Counted from the stretch's first letter, positions 1-12,852 are shown. The stretch: DNA of 64,000 nt from Dermatophagoides farinae (GCF_024713945.1 NC_134680.1:811001-875000), one strand, 5' to 3'. Numbers and translations: made by a program. Notes: generated by a model from the sequence alone, not told the origin.

Positions 1-1
1 T

Positions 2-510
2 AAACGTTGCTTTTGGAAATGTAATCAAAGACGATGCGATCATCAAGTGGGACTTGGAAAAGACAACTGGTTTGAGTTTAGCAAAATAACATTTTGTTCA
101 GCTATGAGATTCATATACTGCTGGTACGAGAAGTTAACGTCCATTAAATTTTGTAAAAAGCAACTTGACTTATCCGACAAAACTGTTATAGATTGGAACA
201 ATTACATGCGTGAATTATGTGTCCTTGATATGGTAAATAAACCAAACAAGAAGATAGATGGACCAGGATGCATCGTGGAAATTGATGAAAGTTTATTTAC
301 AAAACGTAAAAATAATTGTGGTCGTTTATTACCAGAACAGTAGGGTGTTTGGTGGTGTATGTAGAGAAACAAAGGATTCATTTATATTGTCACTATTCCT
401 AATAGAACTGGGTGGTCTACCCTTCTAGATAAAATAATTGAAAACATTTCAGATGGAAGCACAATTTATTCAGACTGTTGCAAAGGCTACCAAAGGTTTT
501 TTTCCAACAT
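2..510 (+). pseudogene. Merlin (IS1016/ISXO2-like) transposase relic, 5'-truncated and frameshifted
   Basis: The frame open from base 2 has a C-W-K-C cluster (zinc-ribbon-like remnant), a helical stretch, then VEIDESLFTKRKNNCGR near 276-327. This is the first catalytic aspartate region of the ISXO2-like/Merlin DDE transposase family. The frame hits TAG at 341-343. The homologous sequence continues in shifted frames (VFGGVCRETKD near 345-377, then TIPNRTGW and DGSTIYSDCCKGYQR, up to about 500), and the second aspartate lies in SDC. The third catalytic region is absent; sequence beyond about 510 no longer resembles the family. At least two frameshifts and loss of the 3' part make it dead. It runs off the left edge, so the element ends cannot be seen. 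Confidence 0.8.
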
Positions 511-1170
511 ACACACACGTGGTTTTTCATTCTCTTTTCTGTTCGCTTACGATTATAACGATTAAAAATAAAAACTTAATTTTGAAACAATTTTCCGTTT
601 TCCGTCTTATTTCGCTATTCGTGTTTCTACACATTATAATCTGATTCTACATTATTTTTTTTTTTTAAATCAAAATTACAAGTTTCCAAAAAAGTTTCGC
701 TATAAGTTTGTTATTATTATTATTTATTAACAAAACGAAAAACAATTATTCCGTTATAAATATAAGGGTAATAAGAAAAAATTACAAAATAAAATATAAG
801 TTCAAAGGCTAGATTGGACGGTCGATTTTTCTATGTTACCCCTCATGATGGCTTTTTTTCATCTCCCCATTATGTACATGCTACATCTTTTGTGAATGCA
901 CGCTGCATTTATGGTGATCCGTTACTTTGATGTGTGTGTATGCAAAAAATGTACCTGTATGAATAGATATACTTTTGAATATCAAAAAAAGTTCTATTCT
1001 CGAAATCAAAGCACATGGTCCATACAAGCTTTATATATTGTGATGATTTTCGATTTTCCATTTCATTCTTTTCCATGTGGTCGTCCAGTCAACCATGTAA
1101 TTGTATTTCAAATTTTATTAATTAAATCTTTTTTTTATAATTTGTTCATCAATGCTGAACACAAATTATA
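511..1170. other. AT-rich non-coding stretch between two pseudogene fragments
   Basis: Poly-T runs, TATTAT motifs and short open frames without recognisable protein similarity. No terminal repeat of the Merlin relic is evident here. Confidence 0.5.
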
Positions 1171-1429
1171 AAAAACAAAAATCCCTAATTTTAATCCAGA
1201 TGAAATTGTGGAAAATATTCGACGTTTAATTCGTGGAAAAGAACTTTTGCCGATGAAACCATGGTTCAAAGGATTTACCGGAACAATCGAACAAATTGAT
1301 GACAAGCAACTTGATTTGTTATATTTGGCGAAGCAGCAATATTGGATGATGAATCGTTCGCAATCACAGAACTACCTGTTGGTGTTTCGACTCAAAGATA
1401 TAAAAAAACGGTATTAGAGCCGATGTTGA
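1171..1429 (+). pseudogene. DNA topoisomerase II gene fragment, frameshifted
   Basis: The translation begins KTKIPNFNPDEIVENIRRL and continues PMKPWFKGFTGTIEQ. It then switches frame near 1310-1320 to VIFGEAAILDDESFAITELP and YKKTVLEPML. Together these match, in order and spacing, the type IIA topoisomerase segment that in animal TOP2 proteins reads KIPNF..REIV.NIRR...PM.P.YK.F.GTIE...ISELPV.TWTQ.YKE.VLEPML. Only about 85 residues of a protein that normally exceeds 1,400 are present, with one frameshift and no sign of the rest. It is therefore a gene fragment or captured exon, not a working gene. An orphan exon with an assembly indel is less likely because nothing else of TOP2 is nearby. Confidence 0.82.
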
Positions 1430-2091
1430 ATATAGAGTTCAAACGGTATTGTCTCAAACAACTATTATATATTATTATTAATAATGGAATTAAACATCAA
1501 TTCGATGTAAACTTTTATTTTTGTATACAACACACACATAATATTAACAATTTTTTTTTTTTTTTGTATTTTCTGATTTTATCCATGGATACATACATGT
1601 TCAAAAACATAAACATCCTCCTTGTATGACAAAAGCTAGAAATAAATAAAGTGCTATTTTATTATTATGAAAAAAAACATTGTTTTTTTTTGGTGGTAGT
1701 TAGGGGGAGGGGGGGTTGTAATAGAAAATGATCAAAACTTTTTGATGTGTTTTGTGTTGTGTATAACAAACATGCAACATGTGCACACATGTTGCTTGTG
1801 TGCGACTACGAATAATGGCCATTTTGTGCTTTGAGGCTTTTGTGTTTCGCTTTCGTTCTGATTGGTGGCCATTCACATTTATGTGTGTGTGTATGTGTGT
1901 TGTATATATAAAACATCTGGCCTCTTGTTTATAGCAATTTTTTTTTTTGGGTTGAAGGTCAATAATCAAAATAACATAATGGTCCTTGTTCGATCAAAAC
2001 AACGGTCATAACAGTGTGGTGGTGATCATATTTTTTTTATTGAATGTTTAAATCAATCTAATCGATCGATCCACAAATTGTTCGAAATATT
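1430..2091. other. Intergenic, AT-rich
   Basis: Contains poly-T, a G-rich stretch at about 1691-1716 and a TG-rich microsatellite near 1882-1902. No exon is supported. The last part is the upstream region of the monooxygenase gene; no clear TATA or initiator element could be assigned. Confidence 0.5.
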
Positions 2092-4326
2092 ATGGATAAA
2101 TTATTTATTCGATTTCTAATCATATGGCTATCATTGTATGATAATATTGGTCATCATCATTGTCATCTTTATGATTGGATGCATCGAATTGTATTGGATT
2201 CAAATAATAAATATCATCTAAAATGGTTATTCAATATGAAACAAGAGCTTATTGTATTCAATGTTTGTGTTGAAACACATGGTTGGTTTGGCCTAGGTAT
2301 CAGCCATAGTGGACATATGATTGGTAGTGATATTGTTATTGGTTGGATTGATCAACGAGGCCATGTACATTTACAAGATCGATTTGCCGAAGATGCTGAT
2401 GAAATGCCTGTTATTGATGATAAACAAGATTGGCAATTAGAATCTGGTTATGAAAATGATACACATACTTGTATTACATTTAGTCGTCCATTTTTAACAT
2501 GTGATTATGATGGCGATCTACCGATAACCAATGATGTAACGAAATTAATTTGGGCATACAATGATGATGATCCTGTTGGTTATTCGGCAATATTATCAAA
2601 ACATTCACATCATCAACGTGGACATCGTAGTGTTCATTTATTGAATTATAAATTTGATAATAATGATAATAATAATTTGAATAATATAAAACATTCATCG
2701 ATGATAAAATCATGGGATATAACATCGAAAAATGTTACCATTCCACATGATTCAGATACAACTTATTGGTGTAAAATTGTTAGTCCATCATTTCGATCAA
2801 AAGCACATGTTATAAGGGTAAGAAATCTGCAATATTCCTGTATTGGAAATTTGTATTCATTAAATCGTTTCATTTTTTGTTTTTGTTTTGAATAGATTGA
2901 GCCAATAATTTCACCATCTAAAAATGCACCATTTGTTCATCATATGGTACTGTATCGATGTCTACATCCTAATCCATTGATGATGCACGATTATCTTGAT
3001 CAACCGGGTATTAATTGTTTGGATTTTGCCAATATGCCATTCGATTTTTTTCATTGTCAATCAATATATATGGTTTGGACCACTGGTGGTGAAGCATTCA
3101 ATCTACCAGATAATGTTGGCATTCCTATATTTGAAGATCATGAAACAACATATTTTATGTTTGAAATTCATTATGATAATCCTGAATTGAAACAGAATAT
3201 TCAAGATTCATCAGGTCTTCGATTATTTTATACGGAAAAATTACGTGAATTTGATGCCGATACAGCAACAATGGGTTCAGTGGTTGATTATCGTTTAATC
3301 ATACCAGATGGATTTGAAAATTTCACTATATCTGGCCATTGTTCACCGGAATGTTTTCGACAAAAAATACCAACAACAGGATTGAATGTTCTTGCTGCAT
3401 TACCACATGGACATAAACATTGTATGTTTTGTGAAATCTTTTTTTTTTTTTTTTTTGCTGATTTTCTAACCAACCACATGAATTCATTTTTCCAATTTAG
3501 TACAACGAATTATCGTAAGACATTTTCGCCACCACGAAGAATTGCCACCATTAGCTGAAGAGAATAATTATGATTTTAATTTTCAAGATTTTCGTCGTTT
3601 CAATAAACAAAGAATCATATTACCCGGTGATCAAATTACTGTGGAATGTACATATAATACAGAATCATTGAAAAGGCCAATATTGGTATGTTTGTATGGA
3701 AAATTCCATTTCACAATTGATTATGTTTTCTATTTTTTTTTTTTTTTTATTTTTTTTTTTTTTTTGTTCTATAGGGTGGATTATCAACCCAAGAAGAAAT
3801 GTGTATGGTATTTCTTGTTTATTATCCACGTATGAAAGGCGTACGAACATGTCTTAGCGGACTGACACCAGAAACTGTTATGAAATTAACCAATATTGAT
3901 CAAGTTCAAAAATTAGATGAAAATGACATGAATCCAGTGATCATACATCCATTAGAATATGCTAATCAAACATTGTCCACATATGTGTTAACAAAACAAC
4001 ATTGGCAAATACCAAAGAATACTGTGGCTGATATTGAAAATTTAACCAATCTGATACGTTATGCACCACAAAAAGCACAATGTTTTTGGCGTAAAATTGA
4101 AGGCATCGACGGTATAGAAGGAATGGATGAAATCAATGAATTGATTACATATCCAAAATCATATCGTAGATATGAAAAACCAATCGCTAAATGTCGTCCG
4201 GTTATTAATAGTCATTATACAATTCCACCAAGATTTATGTCATCATCATCATCATCATTATTGACCGTTTTATTTCCATATCCATTCTATATTATCATCA
4301 TCATCATCACTATATTCTGTATCTGA
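2092..4326 (+). CDS. DOMON / copper type II monooxygenase, MOXD1-DBH family
   Basis: Four exons join in frame: 2092-2817, 2896-3421, 3501-3685 and 3775-4326 (introns GT-AG, 78-89 bp), giving about 662 residues. There is an N-terminal signal peptide, a DOMON domain (about 30-190), and then the two-domain copper type II ascorbate-dependent monooxygenase core. Expected copper ligands are visible: the His-His pair in PFVHHMVLYRC (257/258), His in FEIHYDNP (about 334), the HxHL motif (about 415/417, split by intron 2), and Met in STQEEMCMV (about 488). YDFNFQDFRR and GGLSTQEEMC are MOXD1/DBH hallmarks. The family hydroxylates a substrate such as tyramine or dopamine; the MOXD1 substrate is unknown. 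A Ser-rich stretch and a hydrophobic C-terminus suggest a membrane or GPI-type anchor, as in MOXD1 rather than soluble DBH/TbH. Introns 2 and 3 are largely poly-T. The start is the first Met, with a good signal sequence. Confidence 0.92.
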
Positions 4327-4891
4327 ACTGTTTCATTATTTTTTTAAATTAAATTTTTTCAACATTCAATTGAAATTCATCGTTTTTTTATCACTTGAAA
4401 ACAAAAAAAAATCATCATTAGTTAATTTTTAGAAAAAAATTAAGTTTATTCGTACTCACGTAGTAAAAAATTTTTATTTCCGCATTCGTTTTTGCGAAAT
4501 TCATTCATTTTGGACATAAAAAACAAGAAGAAAACAATTTTCCTTTTTTTTCGTTGTTGCTGTTGTTGTTGAGGTGTGGCTTGATCATCTTGATGATGAT
4601 GATGATGATGATGATGGTTTATATTTAGAATATTCATTCATTCATTCACTCTTGTCATTTTGTATTATTCTAGGATTCTCTCACTGCTCAAATTCAAATG
4701 ATGAAGATGATGGTGATGCTCCATTGTTTATCATTAGAAAGTGAATGGTAAAAGAATGAGAAAAAATCGAACGCCATTTTTTCATTTTATTTTGTATGTA
4801 CCATTCATATATTAGGGTTTACGGCGTTGTTGAATAAAATTATCATCATCATTTTGGATTGATAATCATCGTCATCATCATCATTATAATC
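4327..4891. other. Intergenic between two tandem plus-strand genes
   Basis: 565 bp of AT-rich sequence with ATG/CAT triplet repeats (4590-4616, 4845-4888). The gene upstream ends at 4326 and the next ATG is 4892, so the downstream promoter must lie here or inside the preceding gene. No specific site is identifiable. Confidence 0.5.
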
Positions 4892-6611
4892 ATGTCGAAT
4901 AATAATAATTTGAATGTGAAACAAAAAAAGAAAAATCAGGTAAGAAAATGGTGATGGTTTACTCATTCAAAATTTTTGACTTACTGAATTATTTTTTTTT
5001 GGGGGGGGGGCAAATTATAGCCAAAATATCAGAAACCATCACAGCCAATATATAGACCACCATCAGCACGTATTGAATCATCAATGTCTGGTCCAAATCT
5101 TTCATCATCATCATCATTCATGTCCACTGGTGGAACACAAGTTGGATTGTACAACAGTGTGGGCGGTAATCATCCAAGCGACATTTTTCTCATTAAACAA
5201 CCAAGTACAAGTTTTGGTAATGTCATTTCAAGTAAGTTTTTTTTTATTTGAAGAATTGATGTGAGGAAAAAAACGATTCTTTCCAACAAACATATTATAG
5301 ATGTATTTCCAATACGTGGTGTTTTAAAACGATCCAAATCATTTGGGAACAATAACAACAACAACATCAGCAACAACATCAGCAACAATAATCGATCAAA
5401 AAATACAAATTCCGATACGATAAATAAATCGAAATATCACTATCTCAATGATTCAATGGCCGGAGCATTTTTCATAACATTGGAAAGTATTTCAAAAGAA
5501 AACATTACAATTATTAAACAATCATTGAATCAGCAAACCTGCAGAACGATTACAATGACACAATTATTACAGATAATTCGTATACTTTGTAATAAAGTAT
5601 TGGATAAATCAAATAATGCATCTATTGTGGCCAAAGTTTGTTTGGAAATTCATCATAATCAACAATTGAATATGATACATTTAAGTGATCATAAATATCT
5701 GTTTCTAGAATCATTAGCAAATTGTCTTCGTGAATGGTTTAATGAACGTGATAAATTACGTTTCACCACTGGTGGTGCTCGTCGATGGACAAATTATATT
5801 ACATTTTTGATGGAAATTTATATTAATCTAAAAGAATCGATTGTAAAGGATTTGGAAATGAATAAATTTTATCTTAGCGATTCAAATGATGATGAGGATG
5901 ATGATTATGATGACGACGATGATGATGATGACGATGACGATGTTAATCGAAGCAGTGACGATGAAGATGTCGAAAATGTTGCCAATATCGATAACGATGA
6001 TGATCTCGATGATTTTAGCAATGGCCAAAATCAAAACAATGACCAACAATCATCAGCTACAAATGATTCAAGTCAAGCTGATTCAAGTTCATGTAAAAGT
6101 GGTTCAAGTGAACGTTTTTGTACTACTACTACAAGTAATGTTAAAAAAACATCAAGTACAAATAGTATTGAAATGAAAATAATCAATTCATTATTGGCCA
6201 AACAACAGAAACAATTTGCAAATTTATTATTTGATTCATTTCAGGTAATATTGATTAATCCAAATTCAACACCAGCAGAAATTGAATGTATGCAAATTGT
6301 TTTTCGTCGATGTGGTAAGTTTACATTCAGACAAAAAAAAACCATAAGACTAAATATGACTTTATTGATTCATTTTAGGAAAATATCTGGATGAAGATAA
6401 TCCATCCAGAATAAAAGCATTGATATTTTTAATCCGTGATATATTATTAAATTGTTCGGCCATCAATCAATTTGTGAATGCACACAATAATAATAGCCTA
6501 AATTCATCGATAAGTAAAAATTTATTGGAAATTATTGAACTTTATTCAAGTGGATGGCAATTTGATCAATCACAGCAGATTTATTATTTTCCATATACAA
6601 AAATTGATTAA
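4892..6611 (+). CDS. MIF4G-domain protein (CTIF/MIF4GD/PAIP1-like translation factor)
   Basis: Exons 4892-4939, 5021-5231, 5301-6314 and 6379-6611 join with matching phases (total 1,506 nt, 501 residues). A basic N-terminal leader is followed by a Ser/Pro-rich region, then Asn-rich linker and a helical MIF4G-like block. Recognisable segments are LFLESLANCLREWFNERDKL, RRWTNYITFLMEIYINLK and, at the C-terminus, LLEIIELYSSGWQ followed by a Tyr-rich tail, the arrangement seen in CTIF and MIF4GD. MIF4G domains bind eIF4A, cap-binding or poly(A)-binding partners, so a cytoplasmic role in translation initiation is inferred. An Asp/Glu-rich and Ser-rich insertion (bases about 5880-6165) splits the domain. 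An AATAAA signal lies at 6673-6678. Which of the three related subfamilies it belongs to is uncertain. Confidence 0.82.
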
Positions 6612-6672
6612 AGTAATGGAAATGATTTTCAAACAAAACAAAAAACAATGAACAAAATTGATAAACAACAAC

Positions 6673-6678
6673 AATAAA
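6673..6678 (+). terminator. Polyadenylation signal AATAAA
   Basis: Canonical hexamer 62 bases after the stop codon of the MIF4G gene. In such an AT-rich region the hexamer can arise by chance, so support is positional only. Confidence 0.4.
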
Positions 6679-9600
6679 TGAAACTGAATTCATTCTATAA
6701 TCCAGTGCTCATTAACTTGAATCGAATCGAATCGAATCCAAAAATGACAATCGATAACAATAACAAAACGAAAAAAAAAGAATTTAAATTGAAAATTTAC
6801 AAAAACAAAGAATTCTTGTAAAACTTTTAGAGAACAATTTATACAGTGTTTTTTTTTTCTTCTTCTACTTCTTCGAAAAAAAAACATTGAATAAATCCAT
6901 TTGTTTATCTTTTGTGTTTGTCTGTTTGTTTGACTAAATTATCATCATCATCATTTTAGGAGGAAAAAATTTCCATATTTACATGCAAAACATTCGTGAT
7001 AATAATTGGTGAAAACAAAAAAAAAAACAAAAACAAAATTCATTGGGATTTATCGATAAAATGTACGAGAGAGAGATAGAAAAAAACAGAAAAAGGTTCA
7101 TTAAGTTTTTTTTTCGGGATATCTGGAACAAAATTCTCTATTCTTGTTCTCGCTATACAAATCTTATTCAATGTTTTTTTTTTCGATTCTCATTTAAAAT
7201 ATGGTATCTCTCTCTCTCTCTCTGTGTGTGTGTGCGGTGGGTATCGAAACGAATTTCACTAAATAAATTTGAAACTTTTTTTCTGTTTTTTTTTGTTGAG
7301 AAATGAAAAACTTTTCAAAACATTTCCCACCAATACGATAGATAGATTATTATTACGGAACAAATATACAGATCCATTGATTGGTATTGGAATAAGAAAA
7401 AAAACGACGACAGCAGCAGCAGCAGCAACCAAACACAAGAATATTATTGAACGACAAAAAAAAGAACATCTTTAAGAGTGTGTGGTGCACCACACACACA
7501 CATTGATATTCGAATATCGATAGTTTGGCATTTGAAACAAACACAGAAAAAAAAATCGACTTTATCCACATCATCATCATCATTGATGATAGTCATGGGA
7601 AAATGAAAACTTTCAAAATAAAAATTCTAAATTCTGGATGAATGAAAATCTAAAATGAAAAAAAAAGAAGAAAAATTTAATATCACAAACGGCCAACCCG
7701 CCACACATATACACACATAACCGATTTTGATTTGTCGTCATCATCGTAGTCGTTTGAGGTTTGATCGATCTTTCAATTGAATTTTCTTCAATTTGGTCCA
7801 CCAGAATGAATGAAAAGATCGATGAATATGTAAGTGATGTTTGAGAGAGAAAGAGAGAGAGAAAAGGGTTGAACAGCAAGGCGGCCACACACTTTATTTT
7901 TCTTTATATATGGGACATTATTATTATATTGTGTGTGTGTGTGTGCGGAATGAATATAGTCCGATAACCAAGAGAGAGGAAAGAAATTCAAGAATCCAAT
8001 CTCAATATTTGACAGCAGCAGGTTATTTGGTGAATTGATTTTTTATTTTTTCTCAAAAGAGAAAGAAATCGATTTTTTTTCGGCCAACATTTTTATATAA
8101 ATTTCATTTTGTTATTGTTTATGTCGCAGTACATATACAATTGAAAGTTTGTTTCATTTTCATCAATTCCAAATTGTTTTCCATCATCATCATGAACATG
8201 ATCATTTGGTTATGGCATCAGCCGATAGTACAGAATTTGCCGGCATTTTTTTCTTCTATTTTTAGCCGGCCATTTAATTCTTTTTCGGGATAGTGGATGG
8301 CCTAAAAATTTTCAAACAAAAAAAATTGACTTTTGTATTAAATTACATTATTATTTTTTGTGTTATTAATAAAACTTATTACAACAACAAACAAATGACG
8401 AAAAAAAGCTCAAATTCATTCATTCCAAACGATTACATTTTCTCTAAATACAAATGTGGAATGAATGAAAATTGTGGCCAGAAAAAACGAAACGAAACGA
8501 AAAAAAAAATTGTCATGTCCATTCCATTTCAACAACAGTGATTGATAAGTGTATTATTTGTGTTAATATATGAAAATGAGACAATTGAAAATTGGTTGAT
8601 AATGATAATAATAACGTTAAAAGTTTATTGTTTTTGTTTTATCGAGCAATCGAAATAATAATAATAACGAAAAAAAAAATTGAAAACCTTTTTCCGTCAC
8701 ACTGTGTCTGTGTGTGTGTATGTGTAATCAGAAACAAAATAAAAAAGCCGAATTAATCAGGTTTTTTTTTTTTTTTTGTTTTGTTTAGTCAAAGTCAAAC
8801 CCGTTAACTCAAAAAAAAAAACGAATTCATTCATTTTAATCATTTCACATTGTCCGTGATATCATTTATATACTATTAATTAAATCGTAAAACAATAGTA
8901 GACACATCAAGTGTTAAAACATCAAAATTTGAAACACTTGGGTTAGTTTTCTGTTGTTGTTGTTGTTGTATTTATTATTCTTGATTCTTGATGTTTTTTT
9001 TTTGTTTCTTCTTTTCCATTCAGGTTCCACAGTACCATTATTATTATTATTAATGACATTGAATGAAATTAAAGAATCTTACGTTGCAAAACAAATCACA
9101 GAATCAGAATAATATAATGTCCACACACACACACAAACAGGACATTTGATATTACATGTATGTGTGTGCGAATGGATCATGAAAATTAATAAGACCTTAT
9201 ATACCAGAATAAATCGAAAATATTGGTGATGTTGAAGAATAAAAACCAGGAACAAAAAAAAGCTTTTCTTACTTGATTGTTGTTTTTTTTTTTTTTTTTG
9301 CTTGCAAAAACCAAAAATAAAACAAAACGAAAACGAAACGAACACACACACACACATGTGATGATCGATGATGTTGACGATTCGGATCAAAATAAAAAAA
9401 AACCAAAAAATACGAGAATCTACCACTGAAGATATTTTTTTTTGGTGTACAAAGTAAAATGTCCAAGCAAACGAATCTTTTAAAAGAAACCAACCAACCA
9501 AACTATACGAATATAATAATGGTGCAACAATTTCTTCTTCTTCTTCTTCTTGATCCATTCATTCGAAATATTATTATTAGTTTTTTCTGGAACAAAAGAA

Positions 9601-10096
9601 AAAAAAATCTGACACGTTGTTGTTGTTACTGTTGCTGTTGATTATAAAAACACCAACAAACGAAGTTGACGAAGACTAATGAGCTGACGACAGCCTTAAT
9701 CATGATGTGATGTGTGTGTGTGTGTGTGTGTGTGTGTGGAAGCAATTTTTAATCACCCCAAAAAAAATAGAAAGAAAAAAAAAGCAATTGGAGATCCGTT
9801 AGCCATTGAATCACTCACGGTTTGGTATCCAAAATATTCAAGTAAAGAAAAAAACAACCAGCCATTTACAATGACCCCAAAAAAAAAGAAAATTTGCTGA
9901 ATTTTCAAAAAAAAAATTCGTTTTATTTTTGAAATAAAAATTTTCAAACAAAAAAATAGACATGTGACCATCATACTAATTATTATTATTACAGTGGTGA
10001 ATCATTCGTGTGATAATAGAATATAGAATCGAATTGAATTGAATCAAATCATTTGATACAAAATATTTTCAAATGATAGATAATGATGATTATAAT
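6679..10096. other. Gene-free stretch between convergent genes
   Basis: 3.4 kb between the 3' end of the MIF4G gene (+) and the 3' end of the Ig-like gene (-). It holds microsatellites (CT/TG 7207-7235; GA 7840-7865; TG 9710-9739), a 20-bp perfect palindrome at 7478-7497, and many poly-A/T tracts. Open frames here are translations of repeats. No exon with credible splice sites was found. Confidence 0.5.
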
Positions 10097-12850
10097 TCAA
10101 TGATCGTATTTATCTAGAATATAATAATATATGGCCATTAATAATAATCCAATGATTATCATTGACGGTGATGTTGATCGTCGATTTGAGTTGTTGCTGT
10201 CATTGATATTAATAGTAGTGGTAACCGTTGTTGATTCTTGTTGCTGCTGATGATGATGTTGTTGTTGTTGGCCATTTTTGATCGTTATTTTTTTCTCTTC
10301 TTCCATTTTTACATTTCCTCCTGGCGTTTCGATTTTGTTGGCAGCCATTTGTATCGACGATGATGATGATGATGAATGTTGTACGAAATTATTTGTCTGG
10401 GATTCGTTGGCATTGATCATCATCGATTGATTGGATGATTTGGACAAATCATCTATATATCGGGTGAAAAAAAAGATATAGAAAAATTCTGTCAATTTTT
10501 TTCACAATCATTGTTTCGAAAAAGCTATCATTTTCTCGTTTCAAAAAAAAAATAAGAAAAAAAATTTCCAGATAATTTACTTTGTTATGATTTATTCGAT
10601 TTTTCCCAGTAAACTTTCTCTCATGTTTGAATTCAATTCAACTTGCCCTCAATTTGATCAAAGTAAAAAAAACGAAAACAAAAACAAAAACAAAAAAGGA
10701 TCGAATGACAATTATGGAGATAATATCGGAATAACATCACCAACGAAAAAAAAACAAATCCCTTTTTTGTGATACCTGCATTTTTTTTCTCTCATTTGAA
10801 ACATCAGATCATTATCATTGTGGATTTTCCAATATCTGATGCGATCGAAAATTAATAATCATGAATTATGAACCAAAATCAGGCGAAAAAAAACAATGCA
10901 AAGAGACGATCCAATTTCTTATTTATTTTCTCTACGTTCGTTTGTTCATTTTTTTTTCTTTCACTCAGCCATGATGCCAGAAAAAAACTGAAAAGCAAAA
11001 AAAAAAAATAGCCAAGAAGAAGAAAGGAAAAAATATTAACAAAAACAATGGCACACAAACTACAAACTATCGAAGAGCTCATAAATTATACTATTAATTA
11101 TCTTTGGATAACACCATCACAAAACTACCACAAAACAAAACACTCTATTTGGATTGGATCCAAACTATAACTAAATTGAATATCATAGATAGAATATATA
11201 TATACCGGAATAGGCTCTTGCTTTCACCACATATACACACATTAATTCGGGTATATTTCGACTCGACAATGACTACTATCCGTTGTTGTTTTTGTTGTTG
11301 TCGTTGTTGTTGATGGTGATTATTATTATTATTATCGTTTTTTTCGGGTGTTTGAATGAATGAATGAACAATAATAATGATAAAGTGACTATAATCATTT
11401 ATATAGAAAAAAAGTGAAAATGCCTGAATACTTCATTCATTCATTCGTAATCATTCCGTTGGAATATCACTTGATTATGATCATGGTTTTTGAAAAATGA
11501 GTTTGCTTTTTTGTTGTTGTTCAACTACTGGATCACCGAAAAATCAATAGATGCTTTTTCTCAGGATTTTCTATTGATTTCAATTCAATGATTGATTGAT
11601 TGGATTCGATTTCGAGAAAAATAGAGAGAGAGAGAGAGAGAGAAAAACAAAACTAATTGATACATACTGAATGCAATAAGCTTGAATGAATGTTCATAGA
11701 TTATTTCATGTTCATCATCGTCATCATCATCATCACCATTGTCATTTGAAGAATTTCCATTATTCTTTGAATCAATATTTTCCGGTAATAATAATAAATT
11801 TTTACGTCGATAAAATATCATTCGATAGATTCCTTGATGATCGATAGTAAAATTTGTTATATTTATCCATGCATCATAACGATTTGAAATAGTCATTCTC
11901 GTTGATGATGAAAATGGTATTCGTTGTTGATTGTTAAAATTTGTTCGAACAGAATCGGAAATAAAATTCACATCATCATTGTCAATGATTTTGGAATGAT
12001 AATCAATATCGTTACTGGTTACATGTGTTGTTTTTGTTACATTTTCAAAAATCATTGCTTCTTTTTGATTGTCTATTTTTTTATTGATGAAAAATAAAAA
12101 AGAAAAATTTGACAATGAAAAAAAAAACAAAACAAATTCAATATATCCAAATTACCTGTACGATTTAATTGTTCAATTCTTCGTGGCCATTGTAATATAA
12201 TTCGTATTGAATGGCAATGATTTGGAATGATGAAATTATTCTGAAACAATTCAGATTTTTTCATCTTCATTTTCATTTCATTGAACATTATCAATGATAA
12301 TGATGATCGTTGTTGTCGTTGTTGTTCACATTGTTCCAGATGATCAACAATCATTGAACATTTGTAATGGATTCGATCACCAATCGATAATGGAATCGTT
12401 ATTATTTGTTCATTTTTTTCGGAATTTTTCATTCTCTGGTTGTTGTTGTTGTTGTTGTTGTCGTAATCGTCACCAATTTCAGCTGTAAATGTCGAAATAG
12501 TTGAATGTGAAATTTTACTATTTTCACTAGTGTTGTTTTCATGATTCGAATCTTTTCTATGATTGGATGCAGAAATTGTATGATAATTACAATCGAATGT
12601 AAAATGATTATGATGATGATGATGCTGATTAATGTTTATCGATTTTGTGGTCGATAATAATTTCATTGTTTCATCTTTTGGTTTTTTATCATTAATTCGT
12701 TGTGTTCGTTTTCCGTTGTATTCACCGCTAGATTTAATCTGCATTATCAACATTAAAATTAATGTGAGTATTATGATTATTGTACGATAATAATGATTAT
12801 GATTATTATTATTCATTTTCTTTTGTTCTGAAATTCTAGAAATTTTCAAC
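10097..12850 (-). CDS. Putative single-pass membrane protein with Ig-like fold
   Basis: The coding exons are 12816-12156, 12072-11668 and 10452-10097 (minus). Junction phases agree (1,422 nt, 473 residues). A well-formed acceptor at 12851-12852 suggests a 5'UTR intron just upstream of the start. Residues about 10-28 form a signal peptide (RTIIIILTLILMLIMQI). Low-complexity His/Asn stretches follow, then IGDRIHYKCSM (Cys153), a Trp at about 210, and WINITNFTIDHQGIYRMIFY (about 289-308). That last segment has the D-x-G-x-Y signature of an Ig strand F, but without the usual following Cys. The tail carries poly-Gln/Thr and a C-terminal hydrophobic helix (MIIIGLLLMAIYYYIL) followed by a very short basic/acidic end, so most of the protein would be extracellular. 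I do not recognise an ortholog; Ig-superfamily membership is inference from the motif pattern. Confidence 0.6.
10453..11667 (-). other. 1.2-kb intron of the Ig-like gene
   Basis: Bounded by donor GTATGT (minus, beginning 11667) and an AG acceptor at 10453-10454, joining split codon A|AT. It contains only AT-rich and triplet-repeat sequence. Confidence 0.6.
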
Positions 12851-12852
12851 CT

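Noticed and set aside
9079-9558. 159-codon open frame on the minus strand
   Set aside because: Phe/Ile/Cys/Val-rich translation of poly-A and CA repeats, without splice context or similarity.
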